Assembly: GCA_025642065.1 (NCBI GenBank)
Contig: JAODUP010000220.1
Location: 842,911 to 906,910, forward strand
Direction of reading: 5' to 3'
DNA from: Paralvinella palmiformis
Taxonomy: Eukaryota; Annelida; Polychaeta; Terebellida; Alvinellidae
DNA: 64,000 nucleotides
Shown: positions 49,091 through 60,099 of the stretch, piece by piece
How positions within the stretch are numbered: position 1 is the first letter of the stretch
Layout of the letters: each line of letters opens with the position of its first letter
The notes under the pieces: generated by a model
Seen by the model: only the letters and a program-made list of their open reading frames with translations
The model's database searches: none
Told to the model about the DNA's origin: nothing
Made by a program: the position numbers and the translations under genes

Positions 49091-49366
49091 TTGTATTTGT
49101 CATTTAATGGAATATAGATGACCTAAACAGGTATGAACAATTATATTTAATTTTGTCTGTGTAATGATATGTATTTTAGCCAGTTTTCAACTATACAAGT
49201 TATGTTATACTCATATTCATCCGGTTATGATTTTAGTTAGGCCAAAGACTATTTATAACAAGACGTGTTACTGAGCATTTTAACATGGGACGCCATTTTG
49301 AATTCATGGAGCGCCATGGCCCTAGCGACCGGAGGTAGATTGTCACGGACAGCTCCCTTCGTTAAC

Positions 49367-49451
49367 ATGGCGCTTAATGGCACTAGTTCATTCTGCGCTG
49401 CTTTCGGCTGCAGTAACAGGAAAAGTATGCACAAATAAAGATATTCCCGAA
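49367..49451 (+). pseudogene. THAP-domain relic, first exon
   Basis: ATG at 49367 opens MALNGTSSFCAAFGCSNRKS, the start of a THAP C2CH zinc finger (CxxxxC with GCSNR). A stop follows at 49436 and a one-base shift recovers IKIFPK before a GTAAAT donor at 49452. Likely from a P-like DNA transposon or a lost host gene. Confidence 0.6.
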
Positions 49452-50065
49452 AGTAAATGAAAGCTAGTCTAAAAATTTGATATGATCTGGCTTTTTTTAG
49501 ATAAAGGATATTTAAAAAATAAGCATAACAATTTGAAGTAGACACGCCCTTACTTGACATGATCAAAGCATATCTATCTAGATCTATATTTGTTTCAGAC
49601 AAAATCTGATTAAATTTTATTGAACAATATCAACCTATTAATCACAAAATAGGTATGTAAGATATACATAAGCTTACAGTTACATGTACTGGAGTCACTG
49701 AAGATGTTACGGGCGGGAGGTATTTACTTTGTTATTGTTAATAATATAATTGGACTTCTAAAATTACATTACTGTAATAATAATCAGATAATTTTTCCCT
49801 AATTACAGTAATTATAAATAGCTGAGTATTTATATGATCACCTCCATCCATATTTATTTTTAAACATAAGCAATTGGTACTTATTGATATATATGGACTT
49901 CTATTTATAATTTAAATGTTATGAAATTAATTATTAAATACCTCAACTAGTGGTAGAAACATTCATTTAGTAATTTTGTTCTCTTGGCAGAAGTAAAAGA
50001 TGGGTTATTAATTGTTGTTGGACAGATATATGATGAGATTTAAATTACTTGAATACTAATTGTAG

Positions 50066-50246
50066 AGTGTATGATATACACTTCACTGAAACGGAACTCA
50101 TGAACCAGACAAGAGATAAACTTATCTAGAATGCTATTCCAACTATTTTTGATGTACCAAATCCACCGCATGCATCAACTGAAATCAAGGAGGAGGGTAT
50201 TAACAGACAGGAGACATGTATACAGAAGACATGGCCAGCTGTGATG
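50066..50246 (+). pseudogene. THAP-domain relic, later exon
   Basis: After acceptor TTGTAG the frame reads VYDIHFTETELMNQTRDKLI, stop, NAIPTIFDVPNPP, ending at donor GTAATT. It matches the second half of a THAP domain (RVCSxHF...AVPTIF), but the zinc-binding Cys is replaced by Tyr and a TAG interrupts it. It pairs with the first exon at 49367. Confidence 0.65.
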
Positions 50247-50289
50247 GTAATTAATATTTTTAAATATTAATGGTGAAAATTGGTATTGG

Positions 50290-51520
50290 TGAGTTTAATA
50301 TCCTGTTGTTGTAGTATTGTTGCCTGATTTTTTCATTGATCTTTCTTTCTTTAACTTGAAACTGTGACCCCTAGTGAATGATTTATCTGGTTTGATGTAT
50401 TTAGCATCTATTGCATATATTCCAGACATGTGTTTATATGTCTCTATCATGTCACCTCTAGCTCGTCTATAGCAGAGGCTGGGTATATCTAAAGCAGTAA
50501 ATCTCTCAATACCGGGGCTCGACGTTGGGCATTCTCCAACAATTCACAGTCTTTTTTTAATACTGAGCACTAGGCAGTGTTTCCACATTCGAGATCTGGC
50601 CTAACAAGAGAGGTGTACAAAGTCTTCACTGTTGCATTATCAAGGTACACATATGATCTTCTGATTAGACCTAATAGTTTGTTAGTCATATGTACCTTTT
50701 TTCACAATGCATACTGAATGTTAACTTGGTGTAAACATACACACCAAGATCCTTTTCCAGTTCTGTGGTCTGTAAGTTAACCTGGCCTATCTCTTTGTGT
50801 ATGTTATACTGCGTGCGTTTATAGCGGCTACCAAGGTGCATAACTTTACATTTTTCAGCATTAAACCTCATTTCCAGGGCATCCAGATCGTCTTGTAATA
50901 GCTGAGCTTGTTCTGGGTTGTTCACTGTTCTAACAATCTTTGTGTCATCAGCAAACATCTGTATGCTTGAGTGGACCATCTCTGGCATGTCGTTAATGAA
51001 ACAGATAAATAGGAATGGTCACAACACACTACCTTGAGGGATTCCACTCAGAAAAAGTGCTACCAGTGACTTCATGCCATTGACTACAGTACTACTTGCT
51101 GATTTCTCTGAAATAAAAAAGTCCTCTATCCATTTCCATATTTTACCTGATATGCCATATCCTTTGATTTTCATATGAAGTCGCTGATGCGAAACAGAGT
51201 CGAATGCTTTTGCAAAATCAAGATATACAACATACATATTATTTCCCATGTCCATTGCTTCTGTCCATTTGTCCAGGACTGCCAGTAGTTGAGTGACACA
51301 GGAGCGACCTTTGATGAAACCATTTTTGCCTTTTGTGAGGAGTTGGTTTTCAACTATATGATGCATGATATGGCCCCTGCTGATTGACTCTAAAGTATTA
51401 CAGATGACTGATGTTAGGGTTACTGGTCTGTTGTTTTTGGCCCCATCTTACAGCCAACTGATAATGGTTCAGCTATAATTTGTTGCGCAATAACAGGGTA
51501 TATTTCGAATAATTGGTCCA
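50290..51520 (-). mobile_element. LINE relic B, reverse transcriptase and C-terminus
   Basis: Distinct from relic A. Reads GFIKGRSCVTQLLAVLDKWT, YVVYLDFAKAFDSVSHQRLH, SGIPQGSVL (51366-51019), then MFADDTKIVRTV, FNAEKCKVMHLGS and TELEKDLGVYV (50988-50686), then RRARGDMIETYKHMSGI near 50,470. This is the CR1/Jockey-like reverse transcriptase pattern with the LDFAKAFD and FADD catalytic motifs still present. A stop follows GIPQGSVL. The 5' half is absent. Confidence 0.85.
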
Positions 51521-51932
51521 TGATGTTTTGTTCCACACTGGTATTGTTTGGGGAAAGAATGAGTTCTTATAAACTAGAGTTTGTGCCGTGTACAGCTTAA
51601 ACGTGTTAATATTAACTGACCGCGTCCTTGTGCTACCTATTGTGATGTACCCCTAATAGTATCTCCACTCTGCTGCCAACTAGCCTGTTCATTAGATTGA
51701 GTCGTGTTTTATCCCGTCTGGATTCCAGTAATTTCCAGCCTAGTTTATTGATCATATAACTATAAGTCATCCTAGAAGTACGTTTATAGTTGTTGGAGAC
51801 AAATCTGGCGGTCTTCCGTTGGACCGCTTCGACTAATTGAGCGTCTTTGGCTAAATGTAGATCCCACATCACTGCGCCGTACTCGAGCCGTGATATGGTC
51901 AGGGGAAAGTACACATAGCGGCTGTGCCATAT

Positions 51933-51978
51933 AAGCGACAGCCTGGGGATTCTCCCCGAACAACAAAACAAACAAACA
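51933..51978 (+). mobile_element. SINE family 1 tail fragment
   Basis: Identical over about 40 bases to the 3' end of the SINE at 44718 (AAGCGACAGCCTGGGGATTC and on through GAACAACAAAACAAAC). It interrupts LINE relic A between its ANRIIR and RLEYGAV segments. Confidence 0.75.
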
Positions 51979-52355
51979 ATCTGATGATACGGTTAGCCTT
52001 GGCTGTTGTTGTTGTTGCAATACGTCGCTCCCATCTAAGGTCGTTTGATATTATGACTCCCAGATATTGAGCACCATGGAATTGCGTTAAGATGTATCCA
52101 ATCCACACAGACTATAAAAGTGCTGAGGTGGGTTCTTGATCCAACAGATATTGGTCCCCTGAGTCCATGATGGACCTGTAAAGAAGGCAATCACCGACGA
52201 AGATCCGTACCTGGGATTGGACGACAAATGGCAGTTCGTTTATATATGATAACAATAGCAATGGACCAAGGACGGTCTCCTGGGCGAATACCAGACGCCA
52301 CGTATATGTTGTCTGAATGCTCACCATTGACTACGACTCTCTGGTGGCGTGATGT

Positions 52356-52553
52356 GGGCGCCTCCGTGGTCTAGCGGTAGCGTGCTGGACCACATATCAC
52401 TACCACACGTGTTCGAATCCAGGCGTGGGCATATCTGAAGGTTGTTTCGTCTTTGACTTCGTCTCATTACCGTTGGAAGTCGCTCGGCCCATTTAGTCTA
52501 CCTTGCGCACAAAGGTGGCCGTAAAACATCAATTATCATCATCATCATCATCA
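52356..52553 (+). mobile_element. tRNA-derived SINE, family 2, with 16-bp target duplication
   Basis: Flanked by a perfect 16-bp duplication TCTGGTGGCGTGATGT (52340-52355 and 52554-52569). Box A-like TGGTCTAGCGGTAGCGTG, box B-like GTTCGAATCC, end GTGGCCGTAAAACATCAAT plus (ATC)n. Inserted into LINE relic A between the RT segments HSWISNFFTSRHQ and YINELPFVVQ. Confidence 0.9.
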
Positions 52554-53066
52554 TCTGGTGGCGTGATGTAAAGAAGTTGCTGATCCAGCTATGTAAATCC
52601 CCGTTAGCGCCATAATGGGAAGTTTTGTGGACTAATTTATCATGTCGGACAGTGTCAAAAGCCTTGCTTGGTTCTAAAATGGAAACATCGACTATAATCT
52701 TATATCAAAATACGACAGAAGGTCATGAAGAGTAATTAGTAGCTATGAATTCAGGGCCGGAAAAATCGGTAGCCCGGAGGCCCGGGACGTGTCGATTTTA
52801 TCTTCGGGCTAGTGAGTAGTCTAAAATACTAGCCTGGCTAGATAATACTAAAATACTAGTTCGTTTTCCGTAGAATGACTTTCCGCTGTTTTCGAGCTCT
52901 TCGCGGTGGAAAAAAGTATCATAGTTAAAACACCCGCGACCATTGACCTAAAAGCATTGACCTAAAAGAAAACTAGACCGAACACGGCCGCCGATTTGAT
53001 GGCAAACAGGTCCCAACTTCCGGTCGAGGAAATAGGAACGCAGACTGGAAAAATCAGGTTATAAAC

Positions 53067-53143
53067 ATGGTGAATTATTGTTGTATCGATGGTTGCATAG
53101 ACCCTGTGCATGGAAGTAATACAAACGGGATGTCTTTTCATCG
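53067..53143 (+). CDS. THAP first exon inside the DNA transposon
   Basis: ATG at 53067 opens MVNYCCIDGCIDPVHGSNTN then GMSFHR, ending at a consensus donor GTAAGT. CCxxxC followed by GMSFHR is the N-terminal half of a THAP zinc finger. No further THAP exon was found in the element, so most of a transposase gene has been lost. The exon itself has no stop. Confidence 0.7.
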
Positions 53144-54005
53144 GTAAGTATGAGGAACACATTTAAAATAGCCGTTAAAGCGTATTTTCTGGTGGGAAAT
53201 TAAACTTAACAGTTATTATATTTAGCCTGTACGACAACCCCCGGCCTATCTCTGGCGTTTGATCCCAATTAAACTATATCTACGGACTTGAATAAAACGA
53301 CTTTTACATATTTCATGGCATATAATAGGAGAGGAATAATAGATTGTCTGCACACACAAAATCAATTTTTTTTATATTTAGGTCAATGCCCGCGACGATA
53401 CCTTACCAACGGTCGCTAAAAAGCACGGTTCCTGGTTGTAGGCTAGATTTTGGACCGATTTTCAGCAGAAAATGGGTCATGATAAACGACAAATATTTAT
53501 CAGCCGATAGTTTCCAGATCTGAAATAATGCTAAAATCTACTGTTGTAACCATTTCAGATGTCATATTTATAAATATTTACTGAATATAAGAACCATGCT
53601 TAAAGGATGGGAGAGGTTTTGGTGAGCTGGCGATCTTGTCCGGTAGACATCCATTTGCATTATGTTAATATTATGACAGAAATATGGATTCCATATATAG
53701 TATTAATTGTTTTCATACTTTGCTGAAGGAATCATATGCAGTTTTTGGTAACTTAATTGTGTTTCTTCCTTGATCCTCTGTGTATGAATTATTACTGTCT
53801 TTTTATTTTGTGTTTTATTTTATATTTAAACAATAGTGGGCTTCCCTTATATCACCTAAACAGCCACAAGAAGAATATTCATGGCTAGAGTGTGGACATG
53901 ATAAATAATATATTACTGGATGAACTATGAACTGTTGATTATTGTATGCTTGTATTGTGTTAGAGTGCGGATCAATAAAACCACAAACATATAATTATTA
54001 TCTTT

Positions 54006-54180
54006 ATTGCCTCCGTGATCTAATTGGTAGCATTTTGGACCACATATCACTACCACCTGAGTTCGAATCTCGGCGTTGGCATAGCTAATTTTCATCTTTG
54101 ACTTTGCTTCATTACCTTTGGAGTTCACTCGCCCCCATTTGGCCTACCATGTGCACACAAGTGGCCGTAAAACATCAAGC
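54006..54180 (+). mobile_element. SINE family 2 inside the THAP transposon
   Basis: GCCTCCGTGATCTAATTGGT, GAGTTCGAATCTCGGCG and end GTGGCCGTAAAACATCAAG mark it. It is more diverged than the copy at 52356. Confidence 0.8.
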
Positions 54181-55696
54181 ATACACACATTTACGATCTG
54201 GTGTTCTCCGTTGATTCCAGCACAGTTTTGTTCTGATAAGTTAAAAATATGGTTTTAAATATTTGTAGGCTAGTAAGAAATTTGGTGGGGCTTGTGTATT
54301 TAAATTTTACTAGCCCGGGGCTAGTGAGATGTAAATATATTTTTCTGGCCCTGGCTGTGATTCACATGAATGACATTTTCTAAATCCATGCTGTATGGGT
54401 GTTAGAATGTTGTATCTATCCAAGTGTGCATGGATGTGGGAACATACTATATGCTCAAGGTGTTTAAAGGTCTGTAATTCACTGTTTTATGGTGATAGAA
54501 GTCACATTTGCGTTGGAACAGTCGTCCAGTAGAGATTTTTATCGATTGTTGGAATATTATTGTAAGTATTAGTGCTAACTGATTGGCCAATTCTTTGAGT
54601 ACTCTGTTGGGCCAGAGGCATTGTTTACCTTGAGCTGTGTAAGTAGTTTGTGCGTACCATGCAAGTCAATGGACAGCCGTAGTATATCCGGATATTGGTC
54701 ACCTTCCAGGGTAGGAATGTTGGTAGCATCATCCCCTTTTGTTAATCGGTTTGGTGACATTTTAGATGGCACATGTTTAGAAATAATATCTGACACATGA
54801 AACTTAAACTTTGTTCAGTTGTTATCCACACTTTGTTGTTTTCAGTCTCCTAGCAAGAATGTGTTCATAAAAGTGATTGCATCCTCCCTGGCAGCATCCC
54901 AGTTTGCCTTGGAATACTGGAATATTTTCTTTGGTGACGGTTACAATCATATCATGATTTGAGATACCAGGGATCATGTAAATTCCCTTCAGTAGACCTG
55001 GGGTGTTGGAAAAATACAAGTCAAGTGTGTTATTTTCGCGGGTTGGTTCCTGCTGTAGATGGCTCAAGCCAAATTATGTGGTGAGGCTTAGTAAATCTTG
55101 ACAGAGTGTTTTGTGGGTACAACTGTGTCTAGTCGTATGGCTGTCCTAGTTTATACCGTTGGCATTAAGGTCACCCCAGACGTTATCAACTTTTTTTATT
55201 GGTCGATAGATGACTCAGTGTGGTCGATAGTCCAGCAAATGGATCGGGCGTTACATTGGGTGGGCTGTAAAAACTATCGATAAAGATGTGCTTGGATTTT
55301 TGAAGGGAGACACGTATCCAGAGGAGCTCGCTATCGCTTTCCAGATTCACTACTGATGATGAATAACAGTCTTTTATGGCCACAATTACATCACCTCCCC
55401 ACGACTTTGGTCTTTTCTGTATGCTCTGGGAAGGCATCGACATCTAGAGTGTTTTTCCCCAACTTAAACTCAGTCCTTATAACTACATCAAGGTTTGTTG
55501 TGCCCATGCGCCAGAGTACGGATATGTTTTCAGCATCGTGTTGAATTGTGGTCTAATAATAACTCATTTATTGGGGAAGTTTGCTGCCATCTACGTATCT
55601 ATTTCACTTATAATTGCTGCCGAATATCTGTAGCATCGATCTGTCATAAATGTTGTGATACTCCTTCACGGAATGGACTGTAAACAGTAAATCCCG

Positions 55697-55870
55697 CAAG
55701 ACCATGTTGAACAGTATTCACAAGTAGCTCCTAGTAAAAGTGTTGAAGTAAGCGAGCCAACCCTTGCACCTGATGCTCGTCCAGATCCTGAACCATGTTT
55801 ATCGACCCCAATACACGCACCTCGACGTTCTACTCATAAAGTGAAACCACCATATCGCTATGGTTGGTGA
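55697..55870 (+). pseudogene. Possible retrotransposon integrase C-terminal tail
   Basis: 58 codons ending in TGA. Pro/Ser-rich, with RPDPEPCLSTPIHAPRRSTH then KVKPPYRYGW. The RRSTxxxxPPxRY ending is common in gypsy-type integrase tails. Nothing else of the element is recognisable around it. It is open in frame, but may also be a chance reading. Confidence 0.4.
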
Positions 55871-56479
55871 TGACTTGTATCTTCATGGATTGAAGACAAT
55901 TACATAAATTTTGGATCATATTAAATTTGGATTAAAAGTTTTCAGTGATAATTCTTCTAAGAAGGAAGAATGACATAAACTTTAATTTAAAGTAACAACA
56001 ATAGAATGGCGCCCTCTGTACTGTTCTGACAGTTGTGTAAAAATTAACACTCCCCACTGGATGACCTTCACCTTAACTAGAGCCTTGTGATGTCTACCAG
56101 CCTTTTTAAATTGGATAAACCCTAATATCGAAGGTTACAACAACCACCCTGCCGTCCAACTATAAAACTACGCTACATCCACTCGGAATGATGATGGACA
56201 CGATCCTGGGAAAATCATGGACACTTTTTGCACAAAGCCGTCTGTTTCATTCATCGATGGAGCTTTTGTTACGAATTGTTACTACTCTGCTTTTTTGTAG
56301 AACGTTTTAGGTATTCATAATCATTTAATAATCAAGCCAAGGTGTTATATCAAATCAATGTACGTGTAAATAGAAGTTATGTCATGCAAATCAGAATAAT
56401 ATATCTGTTTTGTTTACGTAAAGATGGGTCATGCTGTAGACATGATGTCCGACGACAGAATAAAATGCTAAAACCCAAG

Positions 56480-56830
56480 GTTGTTGTGCTTGCAATTGCC
56501 TTATAGGATCCAGAATAAGACCTTCCATTAGCTGTTCTAGTGAGTCGCTACTTTCAGTTGGCTTTGACTTTAATGGAACTGCAATAGATTTTATCACTGC
56601 GGATGATCAACTGGCGACCAGCGACGCTATCACTGATGACATCATCATGAACACCGTCAAAATTCCTGGCACAGACCACCCTCTATGTGCTGAAAGTGAT
56701 GATGATGATCCTCCATCAAAACCTCCATATCGTGCCGAAGTAGTCGACTTGTGTGCAAAACTGAGTATCTATCTTCAGAGTATGTATATTTTACCAATTA
56801 TCGCTCATGCGTCGATAACTAATATCTGAT
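56480..56830 (+). pseudogene. Tigger/pogo-type transposase relic, C-terminal part
   Basis: Encodes DFITADDQLATSDAITDDII, then an acidic stretch CAESDDDDPPSKPPYRAEVV and LCAKLSIYLQS, matching the acidic tail of Tigger/pogo transposases (xxDDxxATSExLSDEDII...ALxxLRxYLES). It may be the other half of the relic at 48630-48999, pushed about 7.5 kb away by insertions, or an independent fragment. Confidence 0.6.
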
Positions 56831-57277
56831 ACATACAGTACAATAATAAAGAAATGAATTCCCATTCCCCTTGAATTTCGTTATAACCAATTTGTACTGT
56901 ACTTGATGAATCACGGCATGTGTCAATCAAAATAGGTCTGCTAGGTAGTTTTACTACTCACAGGAGGGCCGGGTACCTTGCTCAAATGTATGCCTACAAT
57001 TTATTCAGTGTGAATGCGTTCTTCAACATGATTGACTTTGTTATCGATGACCTTTCACGTCAGTGTTCTCCACTCGAGGACATATTTGAACGTTTTTGTG
57101 GCACTTTAAGAAATTAGATATATTGAGTTGTTACCAAAGGGTAAACAGTTTCAGCTGGGATACCCAGGTCATATTTCAAGTGATACTCAGATTGCAGTTC
57201 TTTTTTATGTGAAATTCAAACTCCATCCTGTGTTGTGGAAGAAACTGTATGGCGAAATAATGAACTAAATATATAAA
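56831..57277 (+). other. Unidentified coding-like stretch
   Basis: Open frame 56920-57117 contains RAGYLAQMYAYNLFSVNAFF and CSPLEDIFERFCGTL. Another frame just after it reads ELLPKGKQFQLGYPGHISSD and FYVKFKLHPVLWKKL. Both look more protein-like than chance, but I do not recognise the family. They could be decayed exons of a gene or transposon. LINE copy 2 begins directly downstream. Confidence 0.3.
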
Positions 57278-59141
57278 GGTCAATGTATTGTGGTGAATAA
57301 ACTCCTAAAACAAACCAGGATAGCTTACTATTTTGAAAAGATCACTGCCTGCGCCCATAACCAGAAGGGCATATACAAAGTAGCCAAACACCTGCTTGGT
57401 GACAGAGGATCAACTTCTCTTCCCCAGACAGGGTCTCCCAGTGAATTAGCCAAGATGTTTAGCTCTTTTGTATTGATAAGATACAAAACATCTGATGTGA
57501 CCTCCAGACAGATCAGATGCACGGTATTGACCAGGATGTCGATATCTCATCTGTATATACACCACTGGAGAGGTTTACTCACGCCTCAGAAGATGAAGTG
57601 AAGATTCTCATCATGAAGTCACCTAGTAAATCATATAGCCTTGATCCGGTGCCCACATGGCTTCTAAAGCTGTGTGTTGGTGAGTTACTCTCTATCATAA
57701 CCGCGATTGTCAATGTCTCCACGGACAGTGGTCATGTGCCTCCTGTATTTAAGTGGGCCCAAACTAACACTTGATCCAGACACTCTAAAAAACTACAGAC
57801 CCGTATCCAACCTTTCGTTCATTTCCAAGGTGTTAGAGAAAGTTGTAGACACACGTATTGAATGACACTTGGTGCATAATGGTCTTCACGAGGAACTTCA
57901 GTCAGCTTACCGTAGATTTCACTCGACCGAGACGGCACTTCTGAAGGTACAAAGCGATATCCCCGCGTTTGATACCACTCGATCATGGAATCTTGTTGAA
58001 TCGCTTTGAGAATATATTCTGAATCTCTGGAGCAGCTCTCAAGTGGATAGCATCGTACCTTACCGACCGCTCCCAGGTAGTGGTCATAGATAGTTATTAT
58101 CCGTCGGCAATGACTTTCTTACCATATTTATACATCTCATTCAAGCCGAAGGAAGACGCTGTCAAAGCACCATCCTTCTCACTCACTGAGAACTGTCTTA
58201 CAGACAGTGAGGGATGTATGCGCACAAACATGCTGAAACTGAACAGTGACAAGACGGAAGTTATGATGTTCACATCTAAGCATAATGCCATCCATATGGA
58301 AAACGTTACTGTTTGTTTTGGTGACATTAACATAACATCAGTGAATATTGTAAGCAACTTAGGTGTTATCTTTGACTCTGCACTGAATATGGAGCAACAG
58401 TTGAATAATATATGTAGGGCTGGCTATCACCAATTCCGCAACATTGGGCATATTAGGCGTTACTTAACAAGTGATGCAAGTAAGTCACTGGTTAATGGGC
58501 TTATAACATCACGTTTGGACTACTGTAACGCTTTGCTCAATGGACTGCTCCAGACCTCCATTAACAAGTTGCAACGTATACAGAACACAGCGGCACGGAT
58601 TGTAACCCGAACATCACGCCGGAGTCACATGAGACCAATATTGAAGGATCTCCATTGGTTACCGTATCGAGTGAAATTTAAAATCTTAATGCACACGTAT
58701 AAAGCCCTACATGAACAGGCTCCAAGGTACATATCTGACATGTTAACAGTTTATCAACCAAGAAGAACACTACGTTCGATGGATTCGGTGACATTGGTGG
58801 TTCCAAGGGTTAGAACATTTAGCTATGACGAAAGAAAATTTCAGTTTTCAGCAGCCAAACTATGGAATGCACTCCCAACTTACATTCGTCAGTCCAAAAA
58901 ACTGAACATTTAAAACAAAGTTGCTGAAAACGCATTTGTTCTCCAGCCATTTCGGTGTTTAAATTGTTTTTCTTAATCAGTTTTATATATCCCAATTTAG
59001 CTTTATACATATATTGTTATGAAATAATCGTACTATATTTGTTATATCTTATATATATGTTTTTCATAAGTTTTTGTACAACGCTTTTGAATAGGCTTTA
59101 AGTATGAAAAGAGCGCTTTATATGTTTGGTATAATAATAAC
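57278..59141 (+). mobile_element. L2-like LINE, copy 2 (5'-truncated)
   Basis: Closely similar to 46,362-48,293 of copy 1. It starts abruptly in the linker (near VNKLLKQTRIAYY) and runs to the same 3' end, GCGCTTTATATGTTTGG plus (ATA)n. It has lost the segments encoding GVPQGSVLGP and YADDTQLY, but keeps a stretch (LKLNSDKTEVMMFTS, 58230-58275) that copy 1 lacks. The longest open part is 58080-58913. 5' truncation is the usual outcome of LINE retrotransposition. Confidence 0.9.
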
Positions 59142-59967
59142 ACTAATACTAATTATGAACATCAACAGTGACGAGGGAAAAACGGTTTGATGTTTCCGAT
59201 GTAATTGATAAATTTGTATCCAAAGACAAATGCGTAAATGATATTTCTGAACTTGAAGAAGTGAATAACCTTTGACCATTTATGATCTAAATTTCGAATA
59301 CATAAGAATGTATCATTGTATTTACTGCTTCTTATTACATTATTACACTTTATTGCCTTCTATATATCTTGAATAATATTACTTGCCATTACTGTTTACA
59401 TAAATCGCTGTAGTTTATTCTATTACTTTTAAGTACATCGCATACACATTATGTACATGTATATACCCATACATAAACCATGTGTATTTAGTATCGTTTA
59501 TAGAAATGCCTTTTTGAACAGACTGATTAAGAGTATTCAAAGCCAGGTCAGAAAAAATATGATATTTTGGTTTGATAACGCAGAGATCAAGTTAATGGGT
59601 TTGGATTTATCATACAATATAAGATAATTCAGCTTCCAGAAAATGTGTATTTGATTTTATTCATAGTCTTTAAATACAACAAGTCGTAATACGTCATGTT
59701 AGGTCTACTGAATAAAAACACAAAGAAAACCCCGCCCATTAAGTGCATCAACTTCTGTTCCATATAAGAGTATAGTTTGCAGATGTAGTGTATTGTGATA
59801 TTGTGATATACAGGTAAGAGAGCATAAAAAGAAACTCAGAAGTTACCTCACAGTCTACTAAGATTTCCAGCTGTAAAATATGTTTTATCATATACATGAA
59901 TTTCACACCTGGCTTCTTATTAACCATAATGCAAACGATCTTCTCGTGTCATATTAATTAATTAAAG
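59142..59967. other. Intergenic stretch between LINE copy 2 and the XPNPEP2-like 3' end
   Basis: AT-rich with no repeat family or coding signal that I recognise. Confidence 0.6.
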
Positions 59968-59973
59968 TTTATT
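59968..59973 (-). terminator. Candidate poly(A) signal of the XPNPEP2-like gene
   Basis: TTTATT on the plus strand reads AATAAA on the minus strand, about 127 bases past the stop codon. Unverified. Confidence 0.45.
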
Positions 59974-60099
59974 TCCACCTATAGGGACAGTTGTCAGATA
60001 TGTTTTAGTAATACTAAACAGATTGCTTAATCATATGTATACTTGTATTATAAATCAGAATTATACAAGAAAGGTCTCGACGAACGAGATAAAGTGTTC

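Larger units (their letters stand above)
52752..54353 (+). mobile_element. Non-autonomous DNA transposon with THAP exon (P-like or hAT-like)
   Basis: Ends are inverted: CAGGGCCGGAAAAAT at 52752-52766 and its complement with one mismatch at 54339-54353. Flanks GCTATGAA (52742-52749) and GCTGTGAT (54354-54361) agree at 6 of 8 bases, as an aged 8-bp target duplication would. P and hAT elements both make 8-bp duplications. It sits inside LINE relic A, whose frame resumes on both sides. Internally, GCCCGG/GCTAGT motifs recur near both ends, a THAP exon survives at 53067-53143 and a SINE lies at 54006-54180. Confidence 0.75.
51590..55560 (-). mobile_element. LINE relic A, split by later insertions
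   Basis: Read 5' to 3' on the minus strand: endonuclease pieces (GGDVIVAIKDCYSSSVVNLE, FIDSFYSPPNVTPDPFAGL, 55443-55186), EPTRENNTLDLYFSNTPGLL and PGISNHDMIVTV (55067-54822), a linker (NIPTLEGDQYPDI, 54796-54575), start of reverse transcriptase (LEHIVCSHIHAHLDRYNILT and QHGFRKCHSCES, about 54,480-54,370), KAFDTVRHDKLVHK and HSWISNFFTSRHQ (about 52,680-52,570), YINELPFVVQSQVRIFVGDC (52327-52112), AKANRIIRL (near 51,980) and RLEYGAVMWDLHLAKDAQLV (51,899-51,633). It is interrupted by a THAP-bearing DNA transposon (52752-54353), a SINE (52356-52553) and a SINE tail (51933-51978). Many stops are present. Confidence 0.85.
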
